Position numbers and translations under genes: made by a program | Notes under the pieces: generated by a model | Seen by the model: only the letters and a program-made list of their open reading frames with translations | Told to the model about the DNA's origin: nothing | The model's database searches: none | Shown: in pieces, positions 49,190 through 61,669 of the stretch | How positions within the stretch are numbered: position 1 is the stretch's first letter | Layout of the letters: every line of letters starts with the position of its first letter | From: Apodemia mormo | Lineage: Eukaryota > Arthropoda > Insecta > Lepidoptera > Riodinidae | DNA length: 64,000 nucleotides | Assembly (NCBI GenBank): GCA_036924255.1 | Contig: JAUPFN010000003.1 | Span: forward strand, 20,008,665 to 20,072,664 | Reading direction: 5' to 3'

Positions 49190-50280
49190 AATCAGAAATC
49201 AGAAAAACTTTATTCAATAAATCTTTTTACAAGTTATTTTGATACGTCAACATTTTTAAAACTACTACCGGATCGGAACGCGGCACCCACTGAGAAGATC
49301 CGGCGGAATAAACTCAGCGGGCTTGTCTTTTTTCATATATTTTTTTTTACAATATCATAATATTACAAATTTATCTTTTCACTTTGAATAAAACTGAAGT
49401 TTCATTCGCAAATAGTACGATTCCATGCTTATCCCTACGTAGTAAGGCAAGTCATTTATGTAAATCAGAAACAAGAATGGACCATGTATAGAGCCCTGCG
49501 GAATACCCATGGTTACAGCAGCACCAGCGGATCTTTTTCCATTAATATCAACCTTCTGAATTATTTCTTTTAAGTAAGAAATCAGAAGATCAAGAGCCTT
49601 ATTTCTAACTCCATAGTGGTATAATTTCCCGATTAAGATGTTATGATCGACACAGTCAAATGCCTTAGACAAATCACAGAACACTCCAAGTGCATCCTGT
49701 GAATCCTCCCAGGCTTCATAAACGTTTTTCAGTAATTCGACACCAGCATCTATGGTTGAGCGTCCCTTCGTAAAACCGAATTGTTTAGTGTGAAATAATC
49801 TAAATTTATCAAAAATGCTAAGCATTTGGTTAAGTAAAATTTTCTCAAATATTTTATTTAGGGTTGACAAAACCGAAATAGGACGAAAATTGGAGTGATC
49901 ACTTTTAGAACCAGACTTGAAAATTGAAATAACTTTGCTCAATTTCATCAAGTCAGGAAATACACCATGTGTTACAGAACAATTAAATATAACAGCTAAA
50001 TATGATGCAATAACATTTATTACTCAAGCAATAATTTTAATGGGATGTTCCCATAAATCTGAGATTTTCTTAGGTTCTAAGGTTTTAAAGGCGTTCAAGA
50101 TATCTTTAGTATCAGTGAAAGAAAATTCAAAGGTTTTCTCGCACTTGGTTGCACATTGCTTCAGTAATGATTCAGCAGTACTAATTGATGCATTGAGATT
50201 AAAATACTTTAACTTAGGGGAAAGTTTCTGGGATGGCCTTTGGTCTGCAGGGTTTACGGGTATTCAGATTTTTTAGTTAT
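49190..50280 (-). mobile_element. Non-LTR retrotransposon remnant with 3' untranslated end
   Basis: On the minus strand the 190-codon frame 49951-49379 encodes the front of a reverse transcriptase: MMKLSKVISIFKSGSKSDHS, NFRPISVLSTLNKIFEKILL, FCDLSKAFDCVDHNILIGKL and TMGIPQGSIHGPFLFLIYIN. The frame breaks before the Y-x-D-D motif. Upstream, to about 50280, broken pieces such as SYLAVIFNCSVTHGVFPDLM extend the same protein. The 3' end carries the GATCCGGTAGTAG / AAAATAACTTGT / TTTCTGATTTCTGAT signature. That signature also occurs alone at 4741, 41790, 45530 and 58230, which identifies those as truncated copies. Confidence 0.88.
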
Positions 50281-50484
50281 TGACCTGTTTGTTTTAGTTA
50301 TACTTACACCAATAAAATATGCTGGAATTAAAACAAAATATTGTAAAAAATAAGTGTGTTAGCTTTCTCAGTTAGGTATGTTAGAGAATAGAATAATAAC
50401 AGAATATATGCTCGTACTTTCATATTAACAACTTCACAATATGTTATTATGAAAAATTGATTCTGTGCATTTTTTTTACATCAT

Positions 50485-50730
50485 AAGATAGCAAACAAGC
50501 AGATGGGTCTTCTGATAGAAAGAGTCAACCATCGCCTATAGACACCAAAGATGTTAATGGTGCGTTGCTATCTTGCGGCGAGGTCTAATGCAACATGCAT
50601 AAGTTTACCGGCTACCTTACCCTCCAAACCGGAACACGACTGTGACAAGCACTGACGCTATTGTGGCATGAACAGGTAAGGCGGTGGTACCCGACCCGGG
50701 CGAGACAATGCAGAACTCTACCACCTACTT
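50485..50730 (-). repeat. Repeat family A, inverted copy 215 bp before exon F
   Basis: It starts AAGATAGCAAACAAGCAGAT and continues with AACCATCGCCTATAGACACC, ACCGGCTACCTTACCCTCCA and CCCGACCCGGGCGAGACAAT. Confidence 0.82.
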
Positions 50731-50944
50731 TTTATATCAACAAGGTTAAAAAAGATTATTTTTGTCATCAGAGAAGTAGGTTAAATTTAACAAATCATGG
50801 TTTTAATTTAAAAAATGTTTGCACAAATACAACTATGCAGAACGTTTAACAATTTAGGAAAGTTTTTCACTTTTTAATTAAATATGAAAGCCGTCGCGGC
50901 GGTCTATAAATTTATGCAAATGTATGACATGCCATTACTTGCAG

Positions 50945-51141
50945 AATCTTACTTGGAATTCAATGCTCAAGACTTGGAGTTTGGCTTCAATGAGACCCGC
51001 CGAGATCGTATTCTACGTACTTTCGTCCGCAACGCGTATTACTATCACCTCAACGAAATTTATTCTACTTTAAAGAATGAGTACACTGACTGGGACAAGC
51101 CGGTGCAGAATCCGCTTAGTGTACGAGATGCGACCTTAGAG
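50945..51141 (+). CDS. Nlg: Neuroligin internal exon F (C-terminal part of esterase-like domain)
   Basis: The exon encodes ESYLEFNAQDLEFGFNETRR, then DRILRTFVRNAYYYHLNEIY and KNEYTDWDKPVQNPLSVRDA, ending TLE. Fly neuroligin has an almost identical ESYLDLSAQDLEFGFNETRR, and vertebrate neuroligins have the related Y-T-D-W and ETRRKTL segments. The acceptor is cttgcag, ending at 50944. The first two bases complete a Glu codon begun by exon E across a 23.5-kb intron, with no residue apparently missing. The donor gtaagc begins at 51142 (phase 0). The frame is open upstream to an ATG at 50884, but that stretch is intron because the conserved protein continues directly from exon E. The following exon, expected to begin FLSDGH or similar, is not in the remaining 12.9 kb. 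Confidence 0.95.
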
Positions 51142-51281
51142 GTAAGCAACTTAGTTTTTATTTTGCTTTTAAATGAATAAAGCAAATTTTTGCTTCGAAT
51201 AATTTTATTTTGTCTGTATACCTTTAAAGGTGTGAAATATCAGATAAAAAGAACTTATGCTATATATTATTATTTTGTTAC

Positions 51282-51510
51282 TAGCTGACCCGGCAAACAT
51301 TGTTTTGTCAGATTATTGAATTACTAATATCGCTAAAAAATAGGGGTCGATTGTAGAGGGGTGAAAATGTATAGTGGTATGTATTTTTTAATGTCCAAAA
51401 AATTAAAAAAAATTGGGGTGGACCACCCTTTTCACTTCAGGATATAAATAACAACCTTATATACCTATAAAATTTCATCAAAATCGTTCAAGCCGTTTCG
51501 TATGACAATC
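51282..51510 (+). repeat. Short Helitron-like interspersed element
   Basis: It begins ACTAGCTGACCCGGCAAACA and includes GGGTGGACCACCCTTTTCAC and AAATCGTTCAAGCCGTTTCG. The head resembles 20581, but the body differs. Confidence 0.6.
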
Positions 51511-51724
51511 CAGAAATAACTGTCTAACTTAAGTTTGTCATCGCGATCGACCGAATTTGCAAAAATGAGGTGGTTCTCAATTTGGTTGTATTTTTTATAT
51601 TTCTCACCGAACTCATCATTCATTTATTAACTGATTATTTTTTTTATTTGAGAGAGTATATTTCCCATTTTGACCTATAATTACACATTTAGTGAAGATC
51701 TAATCCAGGTTATTTTTTAAATCA

Positions 51725-52075
51725 TTAGTTAGTAAACAAGCAGATGGGTCTCCTGATGAAATAAGTAATCGTTCCATCGTTTATAGACACTAAAGATGTT
51801 AATATTCCGTATCTATCTTGTGGCGAGGTCTAATGACAAATGCATAAGTTTATCGGATAACTTATCCTCCAAACCGGAACACGACAGTCAGTAGCACTGA
51901 CGTAATTGCGGCAGGAACAGGTAAGGCAATGGGTACTGATGGGACAAGACAATGCAAAACTTTACCACCTAGTAGCCACGATGGTAGTGACTCGTATCGT
52001 AGTGGTCGCCTTTTACCACCTACCTGGCAGTACGACAGTTGGCCTATTCTTCAAAGGAGTCCGGTCCGGTTTTCA
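51725..52075 (-). repeat. Repeat family A, inverted copy
   Basis: It contains AGTAAACAAGCAGATGGGTC, TATCTTGTGGCGAGGTCTAA, CGGCAGGAACAGGTAAGGCA and GGCCTATTCTTCAAAGGAGT. It is in the same orientation as the copy at 50485. Confidence 0.82.
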
Positions 52076-52089
52076 GAGATACGAAAGAT

Positions 52090-52837
52090 TTAAAGTCGGT
52101 TGTTCTGCGTTTAAATTTTATTAATTGTCAAACATCATCAATTAAACATACATAAGTTTACCGGCTACCTCACTTTTCAAACCAAAATATCCTCTATTTA
52201 TTAAAACATATTCTCTAAAAATCCACTTTTATACTTTGTTAGTGATAAAAGCCTTTAGGCGCTGTGTTCTACAAGATCATTCTTTTGTTTTATAAGTGTT
52301 AAGGTCGTAGCTATGGAAGGTGGAGACTTCATTTCATAACAGAACCCCCGGCGCAATGATTAATTAATTGAGTTGTTGTTTCTTGTCTGAATTGCTCATG
52401 TAAAGTAAACAATATGAAACTTTACTACCTATAATATATAAAACACTATGAAATGTAGAGAAATTTATTTAAATATTTAAATTAATAATTTAGAATATTA
52501 ACTCAAGTTGTATATAAGATGAATTATTCTTTCATCTACAAAACTAGAAAACATCTCCAAAACAAAAAGTAACATGCTTTTTTAATCACGTTAGATCCAT
52601 GTATTAATATATAATTCTGAGTCATACCTGTTTTTTCCGGAGTTTTGTTCTGGTTTTTTAATATCGTTGGCCAATCGTTCGTGGAAATTAAGCGTTGACA
52701 AAATAAGAAAGAATGGAAAATGGTATGCTTCTTAGGTTTGACCATGTAGAAATAATGGCAGATAAAGAGTCAACAAAAAGTTAAGAACGTTTCAAAAGTA
52801 AAGGTGTACACTACATGGCTAAAATAATATGTCAAAC
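52090..52837. other. No gene seen
   Basis: AT-rich intronic sequence with a short stub of family A at about 52150-52190. Confidence 0.5.
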
Positions 52838-53228
52838 TCTGTTTCCATGATTTTGAGAATTATTTATTTGTGAACAGAATTATATGTACTAATTTTGAAC
52901 AAAAAAGATTTTCCCAGATAACTAACTATGAGTGCACATAATGCATGGGATAAGATAAAGCGAGCCAGTTAGCTACTTCTTACGTTTAGTAGGGACATAG
53001 TCTTATCTTATCTTAATAATATTAAGATAAGATAAACAAAAATAACGGGCAAACAACACGACGCGTAATTCTATTTCCATGATTTTGAGAATTATTTATT
53101 TTATGAAAAGAATTATATGTACTAATTTTGAACAAAAAATATGTGCCCAGGTGAGCGCACCATGCGTAGAACAAGATAAAGCGAGCGACTTAGCTACTTC
53201 TTACGTTTAGTAGGTACATCTTCTTATG
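52838..53228. repeat. Direct duplication of a segment of about 160 bp
   Basis: TTTCCATGATTTTGAGAATT, TATATGTACTAATTTTGAAC, GATAAAGCGAGC and TAGCTACTTCTTACGTTTAG occur in the same order at 52842-53000 and 53073-53213, about 230 bp apart. Between them sits a perfect hairpin (53003-53035). Confidence 0.85.
53003..53035. repeat. Perfect 15-bp-arm palindrome
   Basis: TTATCTTATCTTAAT and ATTAAGATAAGATAA are separated by three bases. Confidence 0.9.
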
Positions 53229-53577
53229 TTGTCCTTACTAAACTACTGAACCGATTTCAATGAAATTTTAATGAATATCTACTGTTTTTTTCAACTTAAA
53301 AGATAAGATAGTTTTTATCACAATCTACCCCCTTAATTGTTTTGGTCGGGTACTAAAGAGAGCGAGGGCTCTCTTAAGTACCCCACCAAAATATTTGTTA
53401 CAAGTAATTTGTATGCAAAACAACGTTTGCCGGGTCAGGTAGTCTTAATATCGGAGTTATGTTTGTCCGCGATGGACTCCGAAACTACTGAACCGATTTC
53501 AATGAAATTTTGTAGATCCCGATTTTCGTCTTTGGATAATTTAGTTTTCTAATATTTTTGTTTAAAAATTGTCAGTC

Positions 53578-53888
53578 AAATGATTAGCGGCCCTGACTCT
53601 GGGCAATCGACGAGGCTCGCGTTCTATTCTCGACAAGGACAATCATGGGTGTGTGATAGGCATAGCTGTTTTTATTTCTGAGTTGGGTGCTTATTAAATA
53701 TATTTTCAGTATTTCGGTTTAAAGAATTTTATTTCTCAAAAAGAACATTACAATTTTTCACTTAACAGATGATTTTTAACATTTTTTTTTGTTTGTATTT
53801 ATTTATGTATTTCTATGTGCTAGTTGACTAAAATCGATATCATAAGCAAACTATTTGCTTACTTTGGGGCTTAGATCAATTTGTGTTG
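53578..53888 (+). mobile_element. tRNA-derived SINE, family 1, degraded
   Basis: The head is AATGATTAGCGGCCCTGACT with GCGTTCTATTCTCGAC, and the tail is TTACTTTGGGGCTTAGATCA, as in the copy at 20946. The middle is longer than in the other copies, which suggests an internal insertion. Confidence 0.72.
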
Positions 53889-53987
53889 ATTATGAGAACA
53901 ACTTTCATGTCTATTAGGTAAACAAGTGGATGCTGACGCTTTTCTTGTTTCCCGTTTCCCACGTTTTTGTTCACGTGCCCTCTACAC

Positions 53988-54361
53988 CAGCGTTTCCCGA
54001 ACGATGGTCCGCCGAACCCTAGGGTTGAATTAAATGCACTCTTACGCCACAACTTGCAGTTTTCAGGCCCCACATGAAAAGCCTAATTTTAACACTATTT
54101 TAAGAAAATATATGAAAAAATTTCATTCTTCACATCATTGAATTGGTTAAAATTACTTACTTTTTTAACTTTGTAGGTATAATAAAAATTTTGTAATGAT
54201 TACAATATTGTTTTTTATTTATAATACCTACTTTCTTCTTTTCAAGTCTCACATGAGAAACGTTTAAATTATAATGTTTTCCAAACTAAAAACTCTCAAT
54301 GGTTCCGCCAAAAAAATATCGTCAGTTAGTGTTCCGCGACCAAAAAAATCGGGAACCCCTG
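53988..54361. mobile_element. hAT-type MITE (374 bp) with 8-bp target duplication
   Basis: The left end CAGCGTTTCCCGA and the right end TCGGGAACCCCTG form imperfect inverted repeats of 13 bp, with further related blocks inside (TGGTCCGC and GCGGAACC-like). The octamer CTCTACAC flanks it exactly at 53980-53987 and 54362-54369. An 8-bp target duplication and CAG...CTG ends are typical of the hAT superfamily. No coding sequence is present. Confidence 0.92.
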
Positions 54362-54371
54362 CTCTACACAT

Positions 54372-56688
54372 TACTTCATTGTCACGTAGTCGGGTAAAAA
54401 AGTAGCCTATGTTACTCAATGAAAACTAATAATGCAGCTTTATATAGGTGAAAGGGTTTATCGTTCCAGTAGTTTTTGAATTTATCCAGTACAAACAAAT
54501 AAATCTCATATTTTTATTGGTGAACTGGGACGTTTGTTTAGTATTTAGTTTACTGTGCTTCGCCATAAAGAAACCAGAATGATGGTACTATTTTTATTGT
54601 ATAACTAATCTGGCATGAATGTGTGTATTCTCGTGATATGACAGATGACTAAGATAGTGACAAATCAGGCAAATATATCTAGAATTGAGCAAGCAATCTT
54701 TTTAAGAAATATTTGAAAACCTTATTTACCCATCCTTGATTCTGAACCCAACCGTGGTAAATTCATTACATGGTGTTAACTCCAGTTGGTCAAGGGCATA
54801 GATTTTATTTAATTAAACAGCAACTTCACAACAAAAAATACATATTTATATTAAATACAAAACACAAAACTGATTACACTATGTTGTATATTATCACACT
54901 TTACTTCTTAATTTCACAAGCACGAATGTCTCAAGAACATAAATTTTGTCAAACCCTTCTATAATGTTTTATTCTAGTCGATTATTCACTAATTATTACC
55001 TGAATTAAATATTTGACTTTACTTTAGGCCAATTTAGGCCAAAGGTAACATTAATTTAAAATAGATTAAAAAATGAATAATTCTAAAAATTTCGTAAGAT
55101 TTACGAGTTATTTTAATAATAAGTAAAGAATCAGCTTTATTTCGACATAACAGTTTAGAAATTGATGGTCACATATAGTCATTTTTTATATTTTCGTTAA
55201 AGTATTGACAACAATGGTACCATTTAGTATTAAAATGTATGCAATGTGATAAAAATATATCAGAATTGGAGTTGTAACATAATTTATAACAGACCTCCTA
55301 CCTTTGCATAATTTTGATATTATTTTATAATTTGTAGTTCTAGAAAAAATATGATGTACGTTACCAAACAATTATCCTAATAGATGTTTAATTACGATGT
55401 AACTTAGAAAACTAATAAAATTAAACGACAAGTCTTATCTGCGTCATAAATGGCTTATAAGAATCAAGTCTCAAGTGGTTTTCACAACTCGCCGAGTCTT
55501 GTGGTACACAAAGGAAGTTAATGACGCCCATGCACGCTGAATACAAGATCGCTTCGTTGAAAGGCTTTATCACAAGTCCTAAATTCCTTTTAGAATATTA
55601 TATGAACACTTTAGAAAATATTCACAGCGGAATTGTACAATGTGATGACAAGAATATTCAATATAATTTTAATCAAAGCAGAAATTATTGAACGTGCATT
55701 CCTGCATAAACTTACAACGGTAACTGTTATTTATTTATAGCATAGAAAAATCATATTACTCTTCCATATTTATTATTAAAAAAAGGATATATTATGTAGG
55801 TACAACCAACTAGGGTTTTAAATTCTGCTAGTTCTAATAATAAATATTATAATTGATTCTTCTTTGTATTTTGGTCTCGTCGGCTGTTCGGTTTGGTTAT
55901 TTAATATATTTGAAACTAGTTGATCCACACAACTTTATCCGAGAGTAGAGTAACAGGTTATCAATACAATGAAGAACATCGGCAAACTCTATGAGAGAGA
56001 GAGTTATCACAATAGCTGACTCTCAACGTGAAAAATATAATATAATATCTAACATACATCATCTATTTTTGAGCATTGATAAGCAGAGGTTTTCTATCGT
56101 GATATCTTGAACTTAAAAAATGTTGATGGTAAACATTGATATAAAAAATCCAAGATGCACAGTCCCGAACAAAACTGACACTCAAAACTGTCGCTAATTT
56201 CACACTAGTAGTTATAGATATGGCAAAAATATGTGTTTTTGCATATACAATCTTAAGCGCAAGGTGTTATAGTTGTTTTTAAAAAGCAATGTACGAAAAG
56301 TAATAAAATTTACAGTTTCGCGATCGATGTGTGTGATGTGTCTATTTTATTTGAAATGAGCGCACAATTTAAAATGTTGTGCTCATTTTTAGAGAACGTT
56401 TTTGAGACACTGATTGTGTGTGTATCTTGGGTTTTTTATATCAATGATGTTAAATGTCTTAAATTTGTCTTATGTGACGGCTGTAAGCAATGTTATAACG
56501 TCAGTACTTAGTTCAAAAAACAGGGTGCCTGTGGATAATATTGGCACATAATATATTGCAGTTTACGTATAAGATCTGCGTGGATTTTAAAGTCATACTA
56601 CATAATAATTACAATAAGCAGCAAAATATAAACAAAGTTACAGTTTTAACCAAAGTCTACGTCGCGTGTAGTTCACCGCTCCCCTCCG
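54372..56688. other. No gene seen
   Basis: AT-rich intronic sequence of about 2.3 kb, with one possible small Helitron-like piece at about 54380-54510. The short open frames in it show no motif. Confidence 0.5.
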
Positions 56689-56689
56689 C

Positions 56690-56785
56690 CATATGGATAG
56701 CAACGCACCATTAATGTGTTTGGTGTCTAAAGGCGATAGTTGTCTCTTTCCATCAGAAAATCCATCTGCTTGCTTGCTATATAAA
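56690..56785 (+). repeat. Repeat family A, end fragment
   Basis: It reads ATAGCAACGCACCATTAATG, GGTGTCTAAAGGCGATAGTT and CATCTGCTTGCTTGCTATAT. Confidence 0.78.
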
Positions 56786-56789
56786 AAAA

Positions 56790-58225
56790 AATTTTTTATT
56801 ACAAAGTCCAAAATAAGTGCCTAATATTTTGAATAAATTTACTTTTATTTTCAAGTCAAATACTTACGCAGTTTTTTGCTAGGGGTAAAGAATTAAAATA
56901 TGGTAAAAACACTATTTAGATCAAAATTTACTAAAAGCAATTAACAGATTTTTCATTATTCAAGCGAGTCATATCTACCTTTACGTAGTCTTATAACAAA
57001 ATTTTCCTCAAAATACATACACAGTAAGTAACATCACCCTATTTGACTGCTAAAGGCATACGTTAAAGCGATTATGAATGTGACTTTGTGGATATTTATA
57101 AGGAACATTTTCTTCGATAAAAATAATAAATCTTAAATAATATTTTAACCATTTGGCAACAATACATGTCGGAATTTTAACAAACAAGTGTTGTTTTAGT
57201 AAAAAAGCCGATACGAAGTTAGTTTTTGAACTAGCAACACTACATATTTTTGAGCATTCGCAAAATCCAAGAACTTCGTTTAAAAAATCGAAACATTTTT
57301 AAATAGGATCCTTTAGGTTTTATTTTTTTACTTTACAAACAGCTAGCTCATTTTGTTGTAGATTTGTAAACGTTCTCTCTCATTCAAGTTACAAACAAAG
57401 TGCCACAGAGTACATGACAAATTGCTCAACGATCTGTACCACCTTTGTCCCTTCAGCAATGTTCGTATCCAGTTTATATCCCGTATTTTAAAACAAAACT
57501 CGAATCACATTTCAAGGGACACTAGTTGTGGTTTTAAAAAATAAAATATAAGCGTTAAATGGTAAAGTTTGTCACGTATAACGTTCTTAATCTTCATTTA
57601 AAACTATTGTGACTGGAAATTTATTCTATTTATCCAGGAGTGAATTATATTCTATGACCTACGAAAAGTAGATGAGTTTACCGCCATTTGTCGAAAATAA
57701 AAGACAACTTTTGGCAGATATTAACGCGGTTGATACTGTGAAAGGGTCTTGAATTTTGAATTTTATTTTTTGGAACGTTCGAGTAGGAATATATATCGTG
57801 TGTCAGAATTATTATTAATACTCTAAATTTCGTAAAAAGTAATAATTATCTCTCCTTTTGAAGTATAATGTTGAATAATGTATCAAATACGACAACAACT
57901 TAAGATAATGTCTTCGATGAAAATAATGTATATTTAACAAGTTGGTCGACTAAATTTTATCATGCTACTTATCTTAAAGATATTAGAGAATTTTAGCTGA
58001 TAAATTTACATGTAATTAAAAGAAATATAAGTTCGTTAATTTTTAAATATATTTAATAAATTTAGAATTGATTAATAAAATTTTGTAAACGGTAAAAAAC
58101 TTTGCAAGTTTTAAACTTTTTGATTGAACAAAAAAGGTTTTTTTTTTTAATTGTAAATATACTTTTGTGCACATCACATAATAATAATTCTTTTGAATTT
58201 GTACAATAAAAAAGCAAGCCTGCTG
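56790..58225. other. No gene seen
   Basis: AT-rich intronic sequence. Nothing recognised on either strand. Confidence 0.5.
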
Positions 58226-58229
58226 ATTT

Positions 58230-58290
58230 TTACTACTGTCGCCGGATCTCCTCAGTGCATCGTTCCGATCCGGTAATACTCAACTCATCT
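58230..58290 (+). mobile_element. 3'-end fragment of a non-LTR element
   Basis: GCCGGATCTCCTCAGTGCAT followed by CGTTCCGATCCGGTAATACT matches the 3' untranslated part of the remnant at 49190-50280, which has GCCGGATCTTCTCAGTGGG. Confidence 0.6.
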
Positions 58291-58419
58291 CTCATCAAAT
58301 GTGCATATACAAAATAGATTATGTTTTGATTAATTGGTAATGTACCAAATGTACCAATTGATAAATAAAAATAATTCAATAAAATATGAATGTGAAAATA
58401 AATATCTTTTTTATATCAT

Positions 58420-58720
58420 TATATAGCAAACAAACAAATGGCTCCACCTCCTGGAAAGGGAAATCACCACATATAGACACCAAAAATGTTAATGGTGCGT
58501 TACTATCCATGTGGCGAGAGCACATGCATAAGTCTACCGACTACCTTACCCTCCAAACCGGAACACGACAATAACAAGCATTGCCGCTATTGCAGCAGGA
58601 ATAGGTAAGGTGGTGGTACCATATACCCATAAAGCCTATCAGTCGCCTTTAACGACTTGCTTGGCAAAACGGTAGTTGGTCTATTCTTTAAAGAAGCCCG
58701 GACCAACCAAACCAACCAAC
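58420..58720 (-). repeat. Repeat family A, inverted copy
   Basis: It starts TATAGCAAACAAACAAATGG and continues with ACCGACTACCTTACCCTCCA, GCTATTGCAGCAGGAATAGG and AAGAAGCCCGGACCAACCAA. Confidence 0.82.
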
Positions 58721-58729
58721 AATAGTGAA

Positions 58730-59540
<811 letters not shown>

Positions 59541-59929
59541 CATTCTGTATATTTCATAAAACTTTGCAAATTTGGAGGAATGCACAAATATGTGCATAAA
59601 ACAAAATATCATAGTTATTTGTGATAATTGAATTTATTGATTAATGCCCGATTGCTATATCAGTTAAACGACTCGTTTTTATTAGGAGTAGTAACTTTTC
59701 TACGAGGCTTAAGCTAAAAGTTCCTTAAAATAAATGTCAAATTACTAAACGTCCAAACAACTTGTTGAACGCCTCGTTACTACTAAATTGCTTTCTAATG
59801 GTTACTGCTACGAATAAAGGATTTTGTTTATTGTTTGTTTGTAGGTATATTACAATACTGCAAATGTCGAAGAAACAAATAAAATTAAAAACATAAACTT
59901 TAACCAAATTAAATTGAGTATATATATAT

Positions 59930-61641
59930 ATTAGACTGATTCAAATTAAAAAAACTTTTTTATTTTTTGAATAAATACATCTAAAAAGTTTCTTTGTTAG
60001 ACCAAAAAAAACCTCCTAAAAGATGAGCTTGATATCTTGAAAATTGAGCTGGCGCATGGGGGGGTCCCCTTTCCCATTTAAAATACATTGAAAAATAACT
60101 TTTTTCTGTATTTTCATTGTAAATCGTTGAAAAAATTTTTTTTTCGAATTTCCGATTTTAGTATCTTGTAGGAAATTAAATTCTCTACAAAAAAGGTCTC
60201 TTTCATTTTTTCGCTAAAATGCATAAGAAAAAAGTTACAGAGCTTTAAAAAACGAAAATTATAAAAAGTCAAAAATAACTTTTTTTTTTTGTTTTCGACA
60301 TCAAATTATTTTATTTCGTAAAATTTTTTACTTAATTTATCTATATTCAGTCTGTTAATTATATCTAAATTTGATCTATGTACAGAAGAAAAAAAAAATA
60401 TTTATTTATATTATATTTTTATATTATATATGGGGCGATCGAATCGAATTTTCTATTGTTTATAGAACTTTTAGATACAAAAATAATAGAATACGAAAAA
60501 ATAATTCAATGTTTCTTTTAATTTTTTATCTAACTTCATTGAAAATTAATCAAATGTTATCGATGATTGTCACTTTTAGTTTTTGTTTTTATTTTTTTTT
60601 CTCAGATTTTAAAGTTTTCAAAATCTGCTAAAAAATCTTCAGAGTGGTATAACAAAAAACAAACATTTAAAAACAATTTTTTTTTCATTTCTAAAAAAAA
60701 TGAAAAAAAAATACGACTAACAATTTCAGGAAATTCGCAGAAAATACTAGTTTTTTAAAAAAAAGAAAAAATCAAAAATGTCAATCATCCCAAAATTTTC
60801 GTTTTTTTCGGAAATTTTCAAAAAAAAAAGCTGAATATAAATGCGAATTATTTTCATTTTTTTTTCTAAAAAATACATTTAAAAACAAAAATTTCAATAC
60901 AAAAATCCTTCCAATAAGTTAATTTTCAAAAAAGTTATGGTTATTTAACAAAAAAAAACTATCTTTTTTAAATAACTCGTAACTTTTTTTGGTTGGGTAA
61001 GAAAATTTGAAAAAATTCCGCAAATTGTTTTCAATAGGGTAGAGAAAGATACTAAAATTTCAGAAAAATCGAAAAGGGTCGGGTTCAAAAGTGGTCGATT
61101 TGGCATGGAATGCTCCATATATAATATAAAAATAAAAATATAGGTATTATAAAAATAGCTAATATAAATAAATATATATTTTTTTTCTTCTATACATAGA
61201 TCAAATTTAGATATAATTAACAGACTGAATATAGATAAATTAAGTAAAAAATTTTACGAAATAAAATAATTTGATGTCGAAAATAAAAAAAAAGCTATTT
61301 TTGACTTTTTATAATTTTCGGTTTTTAAAGCTCTGTAACTTTTTTCCTATGCATTTTAGCGAAAAAATGAAAGAGACCTCTTTTTAGAGAATTTAATTTC
61401 CTACAAGATACTAAAATCGGAAATTCGAAAAAAAAAATTTTTCGACGATTTACAATGAAAATACAGAAAAAAGTTATTTTTCAATGTATTTTAAATGGGA
61501 AAGGGGACCCCCCCATGCGCCAGCTCAATTTTCAAGATATCAAGCTCATCTTTTAGGAGGTTTTTTTTGGTCTAACAAAGAAACTTTTTAGATGTATTTA
61601 TTCAAAAAATAAAAAAGTTTTTTTAATTTGAATCAGTCTAA
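59930..61641. mobile_element. Fold-back element with about 480-bp inverted arms
   Basis: The left arm (59930-60412) begins TTAGACTGATTCAAATTAAA. The right arm (61160-61641) ends TTTAATTTGAATCAGTCTAA. The arms match almost base for base, including AGCTGGCGCATGGGGGGGTC in the left and its complement in the right, with only scattered differences. Weaker complementarity continues inward to about 60432 and from 61115. The roughly 680-bp centre is A/T-homopolymer rich and has no open frame with a recognisable motif. TA repeats abut both ends (about 59919-59930 and 61640-61666), which suggests a TA target. No transposase is present, so it is non-autonomous. The superfamily is undetermined. Confidence 0.88.
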
Positions 61642-61669
61642 TATATATATATATATATATATATATTCT

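Larger units (their letters stand above)
27474..50944 (+). other. Neuroligin intron E-F (23.5 kb)
   Basis: The intron begins GTATCC and ends CTTGCAG. Exons E and F join within one Glu codon without loss of conserved residues, so no further constitutive coding exon is expected within it. It holds most of the transposons in the window and the 7-mer array. The first 930 bp (27474-28405) show nothing recognisable. Confidence 0.85.

Noticed and set aside
50884..50944. Extension of exon F upstream to an ATG
   Set aside because: The reading MKAVAAVYKFMQMYDM does not resemble neuroligin. Exon E joins exactly at 50945 after a good CTTGCAG acceptor.
56329..56511. Small Cys-containing open frame (60 residues)
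   Set aside because: No homology or splice signals that I can recognise. Length and composition are within chance for this AT-rich DNA.
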